A DNA stretch of 64,000 nucleotides, taken from contig CAWEDV010000004.1 in assembly GCA_963807975.1 (NCBI GenBank), forward strand, positions 62,001 through 126,000, read 5' to 3'. Every line of letters begins with the position of its first letter. Position 1 is the stretch's first letter. This DNA is from JAACFF01 sp963807975. GTDB lineage: Bacteria; Chloroflexota; Anaerolineae; Promineifilales; Promineifilaceae. The notes beneath the pieces were generated by a model, which did no database searches, was not told the origin of the DNA, and was given only the letters and a program-made list of their open reading frames with translations. Below are positions 1-9,000 of the stretch, piece after piece. The position numbers and the translations under genes are program-made.

Positions 1-195
1 GGCAGTTTCCAAAGTCTCCAGTACCTCAGGTAGAGAGCCGGGCTGGACCACTTCAGTCGCCAATGCCTGCAATTCACCATCAATCTGAGCGAGGATCCGC
101 GATCGCGGCAGCTCATAAACAATCACCGCAAAAACGATGAAAGCCATCGAGAATATGATGGTGTAAATAATGAGCAGGCGATTTTGAATTGACAA
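1..195 (-). CDS. Sensor histidine kinase, N-terminal part (cut by left window edge)
   Basis: This is the first 65 codons of a membrane protein read leftwards out of the window. It begins at a TTG directly downstream of the response regulator gene (stop at 209-211); an in-frame TAG lies two codons upstream of the TTG, so the start is bounded, and an internal ATG about 16 codons in is the alternative. One hydrophobic helix is visible (about residues 6-28, IIYTIIFSMAFIVFAVIV within it), followed by a polar extracytoplasmic region that starts ELPRSRILAQIDGELQALA. A short N-terminus, one TM helix and an ID-EL-like juxtamembrane stretch directly after an OmpR-type regulator are typical of OmpR-partner kinases. 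No kinase core (H, N, G boxes) is in view, so the assignment rests on position and topology. Confidence 0.75.
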   Translation of the reverse strand, partial: MSIQNRLLIIYTIIFSMAFIVFAVIVYELPRSRILAQIDGELQALATEVVQPGSLPEVLETLETA

Positions 196-208
196 AGATT
201 TCTACTCG

Positions 209-892
209 CTATTCAGCGCTGTCGTCACGGAGGACGTATCCAATTCCCCTGACCGTGTGAATCAAACGCGGCAAACCCTCTTCTTCGGTCTTTTGGCGAA
301 GATAACGCACATAAACTTCGATGATGTTGCTCTCGCCACCAAAATCGTAATCCCATACCCGATCAAAGATCACATCACGGGTAAGGACCTGTCGTGGGTG
401 GCGCATGAACAACTCCAGCAATTCATACTCTTTGGCTGTCAGATCAAAAGTGTGGCCCCCTCGACGGCCCTGCCGTGTGCCGGTATCCAATTCAAGGTCT
501 GCAAATCGATAAACCTGGGGTTGGGTTGGTTGCGCGCGGCGCAGCAACGCGCGTACGCGTGCCATAAGTTCATCAAATGCAAATGGTTTCACCAGGTAAT
601 CATCAGCCCCTGCATCCAGGCCGGCCACACGATCTTCGATGGCCTCCTTGGCAGTAAGCATGAGAATCGGCACTTCACTTACCGCCCGCAAACGACGGCA
701 GACTTCTAGCCCATCAATTCCAGGCAGCATTAAGTCGAGAAGTACCAGATCCGGTGGGTTATCCCGGGCCAAATCGAGACCTGTCTGACCATCCTCTGCA
801 GCATCCACGCGATAGCCCTCAAAACTAAGCCCTCGCTGCAAAAATTGCCGGATTCTTTCCTCATCTTCAATTACCAAAATCTTCGCTGACAT
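209..892 (-). CDS. OmpR/PhoB-family response regulator
   Basis: A cytoplasmic DNA-binding regulator of 227 aa with the family's usual two-domain layout. The receiver domain (about 3-116) has the acidic pair E9/D10, phospho-acceptor D53 in LVLLDLMLPG, T80 and K102 in YLVKPF. The C-terminal winged helix (about 128-222) ends with the usual RGIGYVL strand motif, preceded by VRYLRQK. The ATG has a strong Shine-Dalgarno (GGAGGG, plus-strand 897-902) and a promoter just upstream (931-958). The kinase gene follows 13 bp after the stop, so the two form one operon. Inverted repeats around the promoter suggest autoregulation. The signal sensed is unknown. Confidence 0.95.
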   Translation of the reverse strand: MSAKILVIEDEERIRQFLQRGLSFEGYRVDAAEDGQTGLDLARDNPPDLVLLDLMLPGIDGLEVCRRLRAVSEVPILMLTAKEAIEDRVAGLDAGADDYLVKPFAFDELMARVRALLRRAQPTQPQVYRFADLELDTGTRQGRRGGHTFDLTAKEYELLELFMRHPRQVLTRDVIFDRVWDYDFGGESNIIEVYVRYLRQKTEEEGLPRLIHTVRGIGYVLRDDSAE

Positions 893-930
893 ATTATCCC
901 TCCGCTAAGCCTGATCATTTAGGCAAGCTC

Positions 931-958
931 TTTATATATTGTAATGTCAAAATGACAA
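931..958 (-). promoter_or_regulatory. Promoter of the two-component operon with flanking inverted repeats
   Basis: On the minus strand a -35 TTGTCA (953-958) and a -10 TATAAA (931-936) are separated by 16 bp. This places the transcript start near 924, about 30 nt before the regulator ATG. The -35 overlaps the inverted repeat TGTCA-aaa-TGACA (945-957). The whole promoter is bracketed by a perfect 9-bp inverted repeat, TTAGGCAAG (919-927) and CTTGCCTAA (961-969). Both repeats are candidate operators, possibly for the regulator itself; that is inference. Confidence 0.6.
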
Positions 959-985
959 TCCTTGCCTAACCAAGCTAACATCTAA

Positions 986-1001
986 GCTGATTATAATCAG
1001 C
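986..1001. promoter_or_regulatory. 16-bp perfect palindrome in a divergent promoter region
   Basis: GCTGATTATAATCAGC reads the same on both strands and contains TATAAT in both directions. It sits between the divergent response-regulator and PAP2 genes, about 30 bp upstream of the predicted PAP2 -35. It could be an operator for a homodimeric regulator. No well-spaced -35 was found for either TATAAT copy, so a binding site is more likely than a promoter. Confidence 0.4.
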
Positions 1002-1027
1002 CTAGTCAAGGACGCAATAACTCATCA

Positions 1028-1057
1028 TTGACTGATTAGACTATCAGCAGATAGAAT
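1028..1057 (+). promoter_or_regulatory. Promoter of the PAP2 gene, followed by a possible 8-codon uORF
   Basis: TTGACT (1028-1033) and TAGAAT (1052-1057) are separated by 18 bp, each matching consensus in 5 of 6 positions. The predicted start is near 1064, giving a leader of about 60 nt. The leader holds a small ORF, 1082-1108 (peptide MSEFANVG), with its own AGAGGA Shine-Dalgarno. It ends 18 nt before the PAP2 ATG. The promoter is fairly convincing; the uORF could be chance. Confidence 0.55.
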
Positions 1058-1126
1058 CAAGCCTAGGAAGAGGATTATTCGATGTCCGAATTTGCGAATG
1101 TCGGTTAAGGCTAGAAGGAGAGGGTA

Positions 1127-2116
1127 ATGGATGCTCTCTATGCATTCAGCCTGCAATTAATAAATTGGCTGCAAGAAACATATCCCCAACTTGAGGGCTT
1201 TTTCGTTTTTATTAGCAGCCTGGGATCTTTGGAGTTTTACCTGGCGACGCTCCCATTGATTTATTGGACCATCGATAAACGGCTGGGAAAAATCCTCGGC
1301 TTTGTGCTTTTTATTTCCACGGGAACCAATACCATTTTCAAGCAGGCATTCCGCGGTCCACGGCCGTTTTGGCTGGATCCAAGTCTTGGCATACTGAAGA
1401 CTGGAGGCTATGGCATTCCCAGTGGACACACGCAAAACTCCACTGCATTGTTTTTCCTTATCGCCAGTTGGATCCATAAAGGTTGGGCCTGGCTCTTGGC
1501 TATCGTGCTCGTCGTCCTGATGGGCTTAAGTCGTATATATCTAGGCGATCATTTCATCATTGATGTGATCGGTGGGCTCACAATAGGACTCGTCATTCTT
1601 CTCGGCATCTTCTTCTGGAGACGCTACTTTGCCACCTCATTTGGCAAGCGCATTCTTGGCCAGCGCTTGCTCTTCGCCCTTTTGATTACCTTGATTTTGG
1701 TGCTGGGTTACGTCGCTGTTCTGATCTTAATCGGTGAGCCCGATCTCTCCGTCGCTTGGGCGGCACATTTTCCAGTAGCAGAGTTAGACAGTAAAATGGA
1801 AATGGCCACCGCTGTAGGCGCCTTGGTTGGCTACACAGTAGGCATTATCTTGGAAGGCGCTCGAATTCGGTTCAGGGCTGACGGTCCAATTGTGAAACGG
1901 ATCGCCCGCTATCTTCTGGGGATCATCATCACCGTCATTATTTGGCGTGGTTTAGGCATGCTGTTCCCGGATGATCCATTATGGCTGGCCCTTCCGCTGC
2001 GGATTTTACGCTACGCACTTGTAGCCCTGTGGGCCAGCTACTATGCACCGGCCTTGTTCGTGCGTTTGCAATTGGCCGATGGAGATCCGGACCCCGGGAT
2101 CAATCTTAAGATGTGA
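1127..2116 (+). CDS. PAP2-superfamily membrane phosphatase
   Basis: An integral membrane protein of 329 aa carrying the full three-part PAP2 active site: K72 to R79-P80 (KQAFRGPRP), P98-S99-G100-H101 (PSGHT), and S135-R136 with nucleophile-assisting H142 and D146 (SRIYLGDHFIID). Hydrophobic segments around these motifs give about 6-8 helices. The C-terminal third (about 175-310) adds further helices not needed for catalysis. The family dephosphorylates lipid phosphates such as undecaprenyl pyrophosphate or phosphatidate; the substrate cannot be told here. The ATG has a strong AAGGAGAGGG Shine-Dalgarno. Given the many sugar-lipid enzymes in the window, recycling of a polyprenyl phosphate carrier is a reasonable but unproven guess. 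Confidence 0.88.
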   Translation: MDALYAFSLQLINWLQETYPQLEGFFVFISSLGSLEFYLATLPLIYWTIDKRLGKILGFVLFISTGTNTIFKQAFRGPRPFWLDPSLGILKTGGYGIPSGHTQNSTALFFLIASWIHKGWAWLLAIVLVVLMGLSRIYLGDHFIIDVIGGLTIGLVILLGIFFWRRYFATSFGKRILGQRLLFALLITLILVLGYVAVLILIGEPDLSVAWAAHFPVAELDSKMEMATAVGALVGYTVGIILEGARIRFRADGPIVKRIARYLLGIIITVIIWRGLGMLFPDDPLWLALPLRILRYALVALWASYYAPALFVRLQLADGDPDPGINLKM

Positions 2117-2133
2117 TCTAAAACGGGTTTACG

Positions 2134-2898
2134 TTATGCCTTTCGAGCGAGAATAAGGAGCCGGTCGCTATCTTCAGTAAAAGGAGAGCGATCATAATCG
2201 CCCAGCAGCTCTATTAGCTGATAACCTGATTGGCGCAAGAACATTTCGATCTGGTGCGGGTAATGATACCAGTAATCAAACTCCATCATCTGCTGTTCAG
2301 AAGGTTGCTCCAGACCGGTCCTGATTTTGAAAATCCACGTTGTATGCAGACATTGAGCGGATATATCAAGTTTAGATTGGCTCCACTGGCTTACGGCTGC
2401 GCCACTTTCCTGATCTTCGAATTCTTTCTCAAATGATGGCTCAGCATCATCCTCATATTGGGCAATAAGAAATGGATTGGAAACATCGATAAATAACTGC
2501 CCTTTGGGTTGACTATGATCCTGTGCCCGGCGCAGCAGTTGACTGGCTTCTTGGTGTGGGAAATGAAAAAGTGTATTGTACGGGAGCAGCACCAGGGAAT
2601 AGGTTTTGTTGGCCAGAGGTAGGGTTGTCATATCTGCTGCTACCAGTTCAACTCTTTGTTGGACGAGAAACGGTTCTGACTTAAGACGTTCATCAGCCCG
2701 GAACAGCATTTGCGGTGAATTATCTACTCCAGTCACAGGATGACCAGCTCGTGCCAGAGGAATCAGCAATCGTCCCGTCCCACATCCCAGTTCTAAGATG
2801 TGGCCTTCCGTCCTGGCAGCCAGTTCCAGAATAAAATCACGATCTCTGATTAATGAGGAATGGAGGAGATCGTAATATCGAGCAAATAGGTCATACAT
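2134..2898 (-). CDS. Class I SAM-dependent methyltransferase
   Basis: A soluble 254-aa protein with a Rossmann methyltransferase fold. Motif I is ILELGCGTG (residues 34-42), the acidic end of strand beta2 is VTGVD59, motif II-like AADMTTLPL follows, and a post-motif LLPYNTLFHF stands where small-molecule methyltransferases usually have the substrate-gating loop. The C-terminal half contains a WYHYP segment and a beta-strand end RLLILARKA. The family (Methyltransf_25/11) acts on very different small molecules, so the substrate is unknown. It converges with the PAP2 gene with only 17 bp between stops, and lies downstream of the enoyl-CoA hydratase-like gene on the same strand (31 bp apart), so the two may be co-transcribed. 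Confidence 0.85.
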   Translation of the reverse strand: MYDLFARYYDLLHSSLIRDRDFILELAARTEGHILELGCGTGRLLIPLARAGHPVTGVDNSPQMLFRADERLKSEPFLVQQRVELVAADMTTLPLANKTYSLVLLPYNTLFHFPHQEASQLLRRAQDHSQPKGQLFIDVSNPFLIAQYEDDAEPSFEKEFEDQESGAAVSQWSQSKLDISAQCLHTTWIFKIRTGLEQPSEQQMMEFDYWYHYPHQIEMFLRQSGYQLIELLGDYDRSPFTEDSDRLLILARKA

Positions 2899-2929
2899 TT
2901 TGTATTCGATGGTCCGCTAGAACAGCCGC

Positions 2930-3751
2930 TCATTCTAGTGTGTCAAGTGGCTGATCCTGGTTGAAAACCGGCTGCCGTTTTTGTTGAAATGCTGCCAGGG
3001 CTTCCGTATGGTCGGCCGTTTGCCACAGCTTGACGAATTGTTCTCGGGCAAAAATAGTCAGATCTTGCTGGGGCTTTTGATAAGCAGCGTAAACCAAGGC
3101 CTTGATTGCCGTCATAGCCTCGCGCGGCAAGGCAGCTAGTTCCACCGCCCAATCAAGAGCAACATCATGCACATTTTGTTGTTCTGATACGACCCGGTGC
3201 AGCAATCCATTATCCATCGCCTCTTCAACATCAAAAAAGCGGGCCGTGAGAAGCAGCTCCAAAGCCCGGCTCTGGCCTATCAACTGCACCAGACGCAGGC
3301 CGCCGTCCCAGCCCGTTGTTAGCCCATTCTTCACTTGTGCGAAGCTAAATCGTGCCTTTTCGGTGGAGATCCGCAGATCACAGGCCGTCACGATTTCACA
3401 TCCGCCGCCAAGTGCGTCCCCATTAATGGCTGCGATAACCGGTATTGGTAATTCTGTCAATTGAGTGAGCGCCTTGGTCATGATGCGATTGAGTCTTTCT
3501 CCTGCTGCACGTTCCGGGTGATGGTTAAGTTCCTTTAGGTCCGCGCCGGAGACAAAGGCGCGATCCCCCGTACCCGTGATCACCAGAACGCGAATAGTGG
3601 GATCGTTAGAAACGGCCGCGACTAGATCCGCAAAAAGCTGCTGGGCGTCCCAGGTTAGCGCATTGCGAGCCTGGGGCCGGTTAACACGTAAAACAGCAAT
3701 TCCCTGACCATCGATATGAAATTGAATTGGAACCTCGTCCATGTGATCCAT
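2930..3751 (-). CDS. Enoyl-CoA hydratase/isomerase (crotonase) family protein
   Basis: A crotonase-fold acyl-CoA enzyme of about 273 aa from the ATG at 3751 (a second ATG is at 3742). A longer reading from a TTG at 3805 is possible, but would consume the divergent promoter region shared with the next gene. Family signatures are NRPQARNALT near the N-terminus, the oxyanion-hole segment FVSGADLKEL, and INGDALGGGCEIVTACD with one conserved Glu. The segment usually reading QPEV-LG-PG is QVKNGLTTGWDGG here, so the second catalytic Glu of true hydratases appears replaced. Hydration of enoyl-CoA is therefore doubtful; isomerase or another crotonase activity is possible. No other beta-oxidation gene is adjacent. 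Confidence 0.85.
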   Translation of the reverse strand: MDHMDEVPIQFHIDGQGIAVLRVNRPQARNALTWDAQQLFADLVAAVSNDPTIRVLVITGTGDRAFVSGADLKELNHHPERAAGERLNRIMTKALTQLTELPIPVIAAINGDALGGGCEIVTACDLRISTEKARFSFAQVKNGLTTGWDGGLRLVQLIGQSRALELLLTARFFDVEEAMDNGLLHRVVSEQQNVHDVALDWAVELAALPREAMTAIKALVYAAYQKPQQDLTIFAREQFVKLWQTADHTEALAAFQQKRQPVFNQDQPLDTLE

Positions 3752-3818
3752 TAACTCCAGTTTATCAGAATCAAGGTTGATGGCGAGAAGAAACTTCCAG
3801 GCCAATCAAAACGGATTA

Positions 3819-3827
3819 TGTTAAAAT
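3819..3827 (+). promoter_or_regulatory. Extended -10 promoter of the alaX-like gene (leaderless mRNA likely)
   Basis: TGtTAAAAT is an extended -10 element ending 7 nt before the ATG at 3835, so transcription would begin at or next to the start codon. No Shine-Dalgarno precedes that ATG. This favours 3835 over the in-frame ATG at 3826, which lies inside the -10. Confidence 0.5.
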
Positions 3828-3834
3828 GAATCTT

Positions 3835-5058
3835 ATGAACAAACGAGCTTACTATTATGATTCCTACACGATTCAATTTGATGCAACCGTGATTGAGCGG
3901 TTGATCATGGACGATCATCAAGCTGTCGTCTTAGACAAGACCTTCTTTTATCCAACCTCTGGCGGACAGCCCTGCGACAAAGGGAAAATAAATGGAACAA
4001 CCGTTGTCGATGTCCAGATTCGACCAGCGGATGGTGCGATCGTTCACATGCTGAAGCGAGAAATAGAGGGTGACCACATTTCCGGCGCCATTGACTGGGA
4101 ACACCGGTTTAATCATATGCAGCACCATACAGGGCAGCACATCCTATCACAGGCCTTCGTCCAGGTTGCCAATGCCCAAACGGTTGGGTTTCATTTAAGT
4201 GATGCCTCGATCACCATCGATCTCGATAGGACACTGTTGTCCACAGATGAAATTGACGCAGCTGAGCATCTGGCGAATCAGGTGGTGTGGCAAAACCGAC
4301 CCGTCACAGTACAAGAGGTATCCATGGAGCAGGCCAGAAATCTACCGCTTCGAAAAATACCCCCAGCCCAAGATGGGAAACTACGCCTGGTAGATATTGA
4401 GGATTTTGATCTAACAGCCTGTGGGGGCACCCATGTTTCCCAGACTGGTGAGGTAGGTTTGATCAAGATCATCAAGCAAGAAAAGCGTGGCGAAAAACAG
4501 CGCATTGAGTTTCGCTGTGGAAATCGCGCTCTAAATGATTACCAACAGAAACAAGAGGCAATCGCTAGGCTGACCGCCCGATTAACGACTGGCATCACGG
4601 AGCTGGATTCGGCCGTTGAACGATTGCAGGATGACAATAAAATAGCCCGGAAGCAGTTGAAAAAACAGCTATCGACAATAAGCCGCCTGGAGGCAAATAG
4701 CTTTATCGAACAAGCTTCCTGGATCGGCGAGACAGCCATCGTGGCGCGCGTATTCTCCGATCGTGATCCAGGCCAAGTACGAGCTCTGGGCAGCCAGCTC
4801 ATTCGCCACGACGGCGTAATTGCCCTCTTAGGCGCTGTAGCGGAGCGTTCCCATCTGATTTTCAGCCGCTCAGCAGACGCACCAGGACAGATGAATACGC
4901 TACTAAAAACGGCTCTGGAGATTCTTGGCTCAAACTCCGGAGGAGGGAGCACAGCGTTTGCTCAAGGAGTTGGTCCGGCAATAGATGGCGAGCAACTAAA
5001 AGAAGCTATTGACGCTGCAAAAAAGCAGCTGCTAGAGGAAATACGCAGTATGGGTTAA
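3835..5058 (+). CDS. AlaX-type alanyl-tRNA editing protein with DHHA1 domain
   Basis: A cytoplasmic trans-editing hydrolase of about 407 aa that removes Ser or Gly wrongly attached to tRNA-Ala, related to the editing half of AlaRS. Four zinc ligands are in place: HHTGQH (H98 and H102 from this start) and CGGTH (C196, H200). Residues 1-95 form the AlaX N-terminal barrel with PTSGGQPCDKG. A coiled-coil linker (about 230-285) leads to a DHHA1 domain (about 290-400) containing GSNSGGGSTAFAQGVGP, a version of the glycine-rich loop at the AlaRS C-terminus. The length fits the long AlaX-L class. The start is chosen from the extended -10 element; 3826 is the alternative. An alaS gene with its own editing domain is also in this window. 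Confidence 0.92.
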   Translation: MNKRAYYYDSYTIQFDATVIERLIMDDHQAVVLDKTFFYPTSGGQPCDKGKINGTTVVDVQIRPADGAIVHMLKREIEGDHISGAIDWEHRFNHMQHHTGQHILSQAFVQVANAQTVGFHLSDASITIDLDRTLLSTDEIDAAEHLANQVVWQNRPVTVQEVSMEQARNLPLRKIPPAQDGKLRLVDIEDFDLTACGGTHVSQTGEVGLIKIIKQEKRGEKQRIEFRCGNRALNDYQQKQEAIARLTARLTTGITELDSAVERLQDDNKIARKQLKKQLSTISRLEANSFIEQASWIGETAIVARVFSDRDPGQVRALGSQLIRHDGVIALLGAVAERSHLIFSRSADAPGQMNTLLKTALEILGSNSGGGSTAFAQGVGPAIDGEQLKEAIDAAKKQLLEEIRSMG

Positions 5059-5108
5059 AATGAGGGTGTGTGGTAGGAGACACTTCCTGGGGAAAGAGGA
5101 ACGGAGAA

Positions 5109-5828
5109 ATGAAGCGACAGAATAGGCAAGCGGAAATGGCGCTCCAGTCTGTGCCATTTTTCAGCAACCTAAAAGATGAAGAAATCAGTGCGCTGGCTGA
5201 AAGATTGGTATTGAGGCGCTTCGGGATCGGTCAGGTGATCTTCCATCACGGGGATCCAGGAGGTTTGCTCTACATTATCAGCCAGGGGAAGGTAAAAATC
5301 ACCCACTCTACGGTGGACGGTCATGAAGCATTATTGGCCATTCTTGGCAATGGGGACTTCTTTGGCGAATTGGCTCTGCTGGATGATTCGCCCCGGTCGG
5401 CAACGGCCGAGGCACTAGAACCAACAGAAACCTTAACCCTACATCGTACAGACTTCCGGCGCTTTATCAACAGCAATCCTGACTTCGCCATGCACGTATT
5501 GCAATCGATGGCTCGTCACATTCGTCGCCTTAACAGCCAGTTGAGTGATATTTTTTTCCTTGATCTTCCGGGTCGCCTGGCCCGAACATTGCTGCGTTTG
5601 GCTGATGAACATGGAAAGCCTGTAGAAGATGGCATCAAAATCGATCTCTCTCTAACTCAGACTGATTTGGCGGAAATGACCGGTGCAACCCGAGTCAGCA
5701 TCAACAAATCGTTGGGTCGTTTTCGACGCGAGGGCTGGGTAAAGACGAAGGACCGCCGTTTCACAATTTTGGATCGAGAAGCCCTGGAGAACCTGATCCT
5801 GATTTCGGGCGGCTCGGCATACAGCTAG
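5109..5828 (+). CDS. Crp/Fnr-family transcriptional regulator
   Basis: A DNA-binding regulator of about 239 aa. The cyclic-nucleotide-binding-like beta barrel spans about residues 15-130 (GNGDFFGELALLDDSPRSA holds the phosphate-binding-cassette equivalent). A long dimerisation helix follows (about 130-155). The C-terminal winged helix has the recognition region LTQTDLAEMTGATRVSINK, typical of Crp/Fnr proteins. No Fnr-type cysteine cluster is seen, so a small-molecule ligand is more likely than an iron-sulfur sensor. The ATG at 5109 (GGAG just upstream) is preferred over an in-frame GTG at 5070. It lies 50 bp after the alaX-like gene, possibly as a second operon member. Confidence 0.92.
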   Translation: MKRQNRQAEMALQSVPFFSNLKDEEISALAERLVLRRFGIGQVIFHHGDPGGLLYIISQGKVKITHSTVDGHEALLAILGNGDFFGELALLDDSPRSATAEALEPTETLTLHRTDFRRFINSNPDFAMHVLQSMARHIRRLNSQLSDIFFLDLPGRLARTLLRLADEHGKPVEDGIKIDLSLTQTDLAEMTGATRVSINKSLGRFRREGWVKTKDRRFTILDREALENLILISGGSAYS

Positions 5829-6013
5829 CCAGGAATTCGGCATCCCAGTCACAATCAACTCGAATGTTATTTGAGCCTGTTTGTGATCCTTCATCTGCCG
5901 TTAGAGTCATTCGGCACTTCCCCTCCCGTTGGATAAAATCGTGAGTTTGGTAATAACAACACAGACTTAGCGTGTCATTGCGCCTGCAAATCTGTTTGGG
6001 TGTATAAAGAAAC

Positions 6014-9000
6014 GTGAACAATCGTCTTGTAGATAAAAGCATGAGTGAAGAAACAAGCCGCACTCAACCGCCTGAAACCGTGCCTGACGTGCAAATGGCG
6101 GATAATGAGAGCGATGCACTCCAACCTGAGAGCAGGATGGGTTGGGAGTCTATATCTGTTATTCTGGTGGTCATCATACTCATGATTGGCGCCTACTTTC
6201 GTTTTACAGGACTGAATTGGGATGGAGCTCACCACCTCCATCCGGATGAGCGATTCTTAACCATGGTTTCCAGTTCTTTGGAATCCGAGTCAGACCTAAT
6301 CAGCTATCTACAAACCTCAGAATCTTCTCTTAATCCCTACAATGTCGGGCAGGGTTTTTACGTCTACGGCAATTTTCCCATGACGGCAGCCCGTTATGCC
6401 GCTGAGTGGGCCGACAGCCTTTGTTCACTTTTTCCCGACAGCTCTCATTCCCTTTGTGACATCACCTATACGGCTTACGATGGTATCCATCTCCTGGGGC
6501 GATTTCTATCAGGACTAATGGATCTGATATCCATCGCTTTTGTTTTCCTTATTGGACGCCGCCTTTATGATTGGCGGGTTGGTCTTATGGCTGCACTCTT
6601 ATTGGCTTTGGCGGTTATGCCCATACAGCAATCTCATTTCTTCACCATGGACAATTGGGCAGCATCCTTAACGACTATGAGCATTTACGCTGCCGTGCGC
6701 GCTTCTTCCTTAGGAGATGCCCAACCTCATTGGCGCGCTCGCTGGTATGTGCTCTTTGGGCTTGGATTAGGGCTAGCGACGGCGTCAAGGGTAAATGTCG
6801 CCCCTCTCGCCTTGATGATCGCCATCAGCGGCTTCATATGGCTCTTTCGACGCCAGGAAATCAAAGTTCCCGGTATGGAAAATCTGAACAGTCTTGGTGG
6901 TCCAGACTTCCGTCGTGTGCTGGGCGGAATTGCCCTGGCGGCGTTAATTTCCATACTCACTTTCCGGCTGGCGCAACCTTATGCCTTTTCGGACAGCGCC
7001 CTGGCCCGAGAGCAGGTGCTGGAGCAAACAGGTCGAGAACCTGGTGGGATGGAATTGGCCATGCGCAGTTTGGTTGGGTTCAACGATCAGTGGCTGTCCA
7101 ATATGGCTGAGATCCAGAGGTTGCAGGCGCCGGAGGCATCGTTCCCCCCCGCATTACAATGGACAGACCGGGCAGCGATCATTTTCCCTTTAACCAATAT
7201 GGTCCTCTATGGCATGGGCTTGACCGCGGGATTGGCTGCAATCTTTGGCTTCCTGTGGGCTTTGTGGCGCCTGGTTCGGTTTCGCGCTGACTGGATGAGC
7301 CATGCCATTCCCGTTGTTTGGTCTGGGGCCTATTTCCTTTTCATGGGCACTCGCTGGGTAAAATCGGTGCGCTATTTTCTGCCCAATTACCCCACCCTGC
7401 TGCTTCTTGCAGCGTGGGCACTTTTTGCTTTGTGGGATCGCGCGCGCAAGAGCGAAATTAAAAGGCGCCGGTTCATGCAAGTTGTCGTGGTGCTGATCAT
7501 GTTGGCTGTCATCCTACCCAGCTTTCTTTGGGCAAACAGCTTTATTGGTATTTACCGGCAGCCTGTAACGCGGGTCGCGGCCTCGGACTGGATTTTTGAA
7601 AACATTCCGAGCGGCGCAACGCTGATCTATGAAGTTGATGGCGAAACGCGCGAATATCATTTGCCTCTAAAGGGGTTCACGTTCGAGCCAAATGGAATCC
7701 CGCTGACGTTGAATTTCACCATGCCCGAAGAGGGATTGGTTACTGCCTTCCGCTTCAACTTTCTCAGCGATCCCAATTTTCCCGTGGGCAGTTCGGGTGA
7801 AGGGCACTCGCTGAGAATGCGCTACAATGGTCAGGAAATTGGCCAGACCGCACTCAGCTTAACTGATCAGCGACAAGTAGTGGAATTCGCAGTGCCGCCA
7901 ACAGAAGCGGAGGCACAGTCGCACCAGCAAATACTCATGGAACTTGGCAGCGGTGGTCCAGTCGAGGCTGGAACCACTATTTTGGCCAACGAACATTGGG
8001 ACGATCTACTGCCGGTAGGCACGAACGGCCGCAGCTCTTATGGAATGTATTATACTGAGGTAAGCGGTGGCCAGCGCCCGGTCACCCATCCCGACAGCCC
8101 CGAGAAATTGCAGGAAGTCATCGCCTGGTTGGACGAAGCTGACTATATCATGCTCAGCAGCCAGCGGGCGCTGTGGCACCTGCCCCGGCTGCCACTGACC
8201 TATCCGCTAATGATGCAGTATTACGAGAGCCTCTTCAACGGCGAATTGGGGTTTGAACTGGTTCATGAAGAACATGCGGATTTTCAAATTGGGCCTCTGC
8301 ATATTAGCGACACAACGGGACAAGTCAGTTGGGGCGAGGAACCAGAAATCGGTTGGCCACCACCAGGTGATCTGGCCTCGGAAGAGGCCTTTAGCGTCTA
8401 CGATCATCCCCCCGTATGGATCTTCAAGAAAGGACCCGACTACAGTCATGAGAACAGCCTTGAGATATTGAGCCAGGTAGACCTGACCCAAGTCACACCG
8501 ATGAACCCATTGGAAGCAACGCAGGCACCCAATGGCCTACTGCTCTCCGCTGAGTCGCAAGCTGTCCAGCAAGCGAATGGTACCTACAGCTCGCTGTTTA
8601 ATATGGATGGCCTTCTCTCACAATATCCGGCGCTGGCAGCCGTAGTCTGGTGGCTGGCGGTGATTCTATTGGGATGGCTGGCGTTCCCTCTGACTTTTGT
8701 AACCCTTAAAGGTCTTCCCGATCGTGGTTATGCGCTGGCGCGTATCCTTTCCCTGCTGATTATATCTTACCTGGCCTGGCTTGCGGCAAGCTTAAGATGG
8801 CTGCCCTTTGACAAGACCACGCTCTGGATGGCTTTGGCTTTGCTGGGTTTGACCAGTGTGTTGATTTTCCTGCGCAGGCGGCAAGAGATCGAAAGTTTCG
8901 TGCGTGCAAACCTAGCCACCCTGTTGGTAATCGAACTGCTCGGGGTCTTGCTCTACGTCCTGCAAATAGGGATCCGGCTTGGTAATCCGGACGTGTGGGA

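Noticed and set aside
257..709. 150-codon plus-strand frame opposite the response regulator
   Set aside because: Shadow of the regulator gene, which has all receiver and DNA-binding motifs and a Shine-Dalgarno.
6571..7110. 179-codon frame inside the 1689-aa gene, another frame
   Set aside because: Overlaps a long gene with consistent membrane-protein features; composition is that of a shadow frame.
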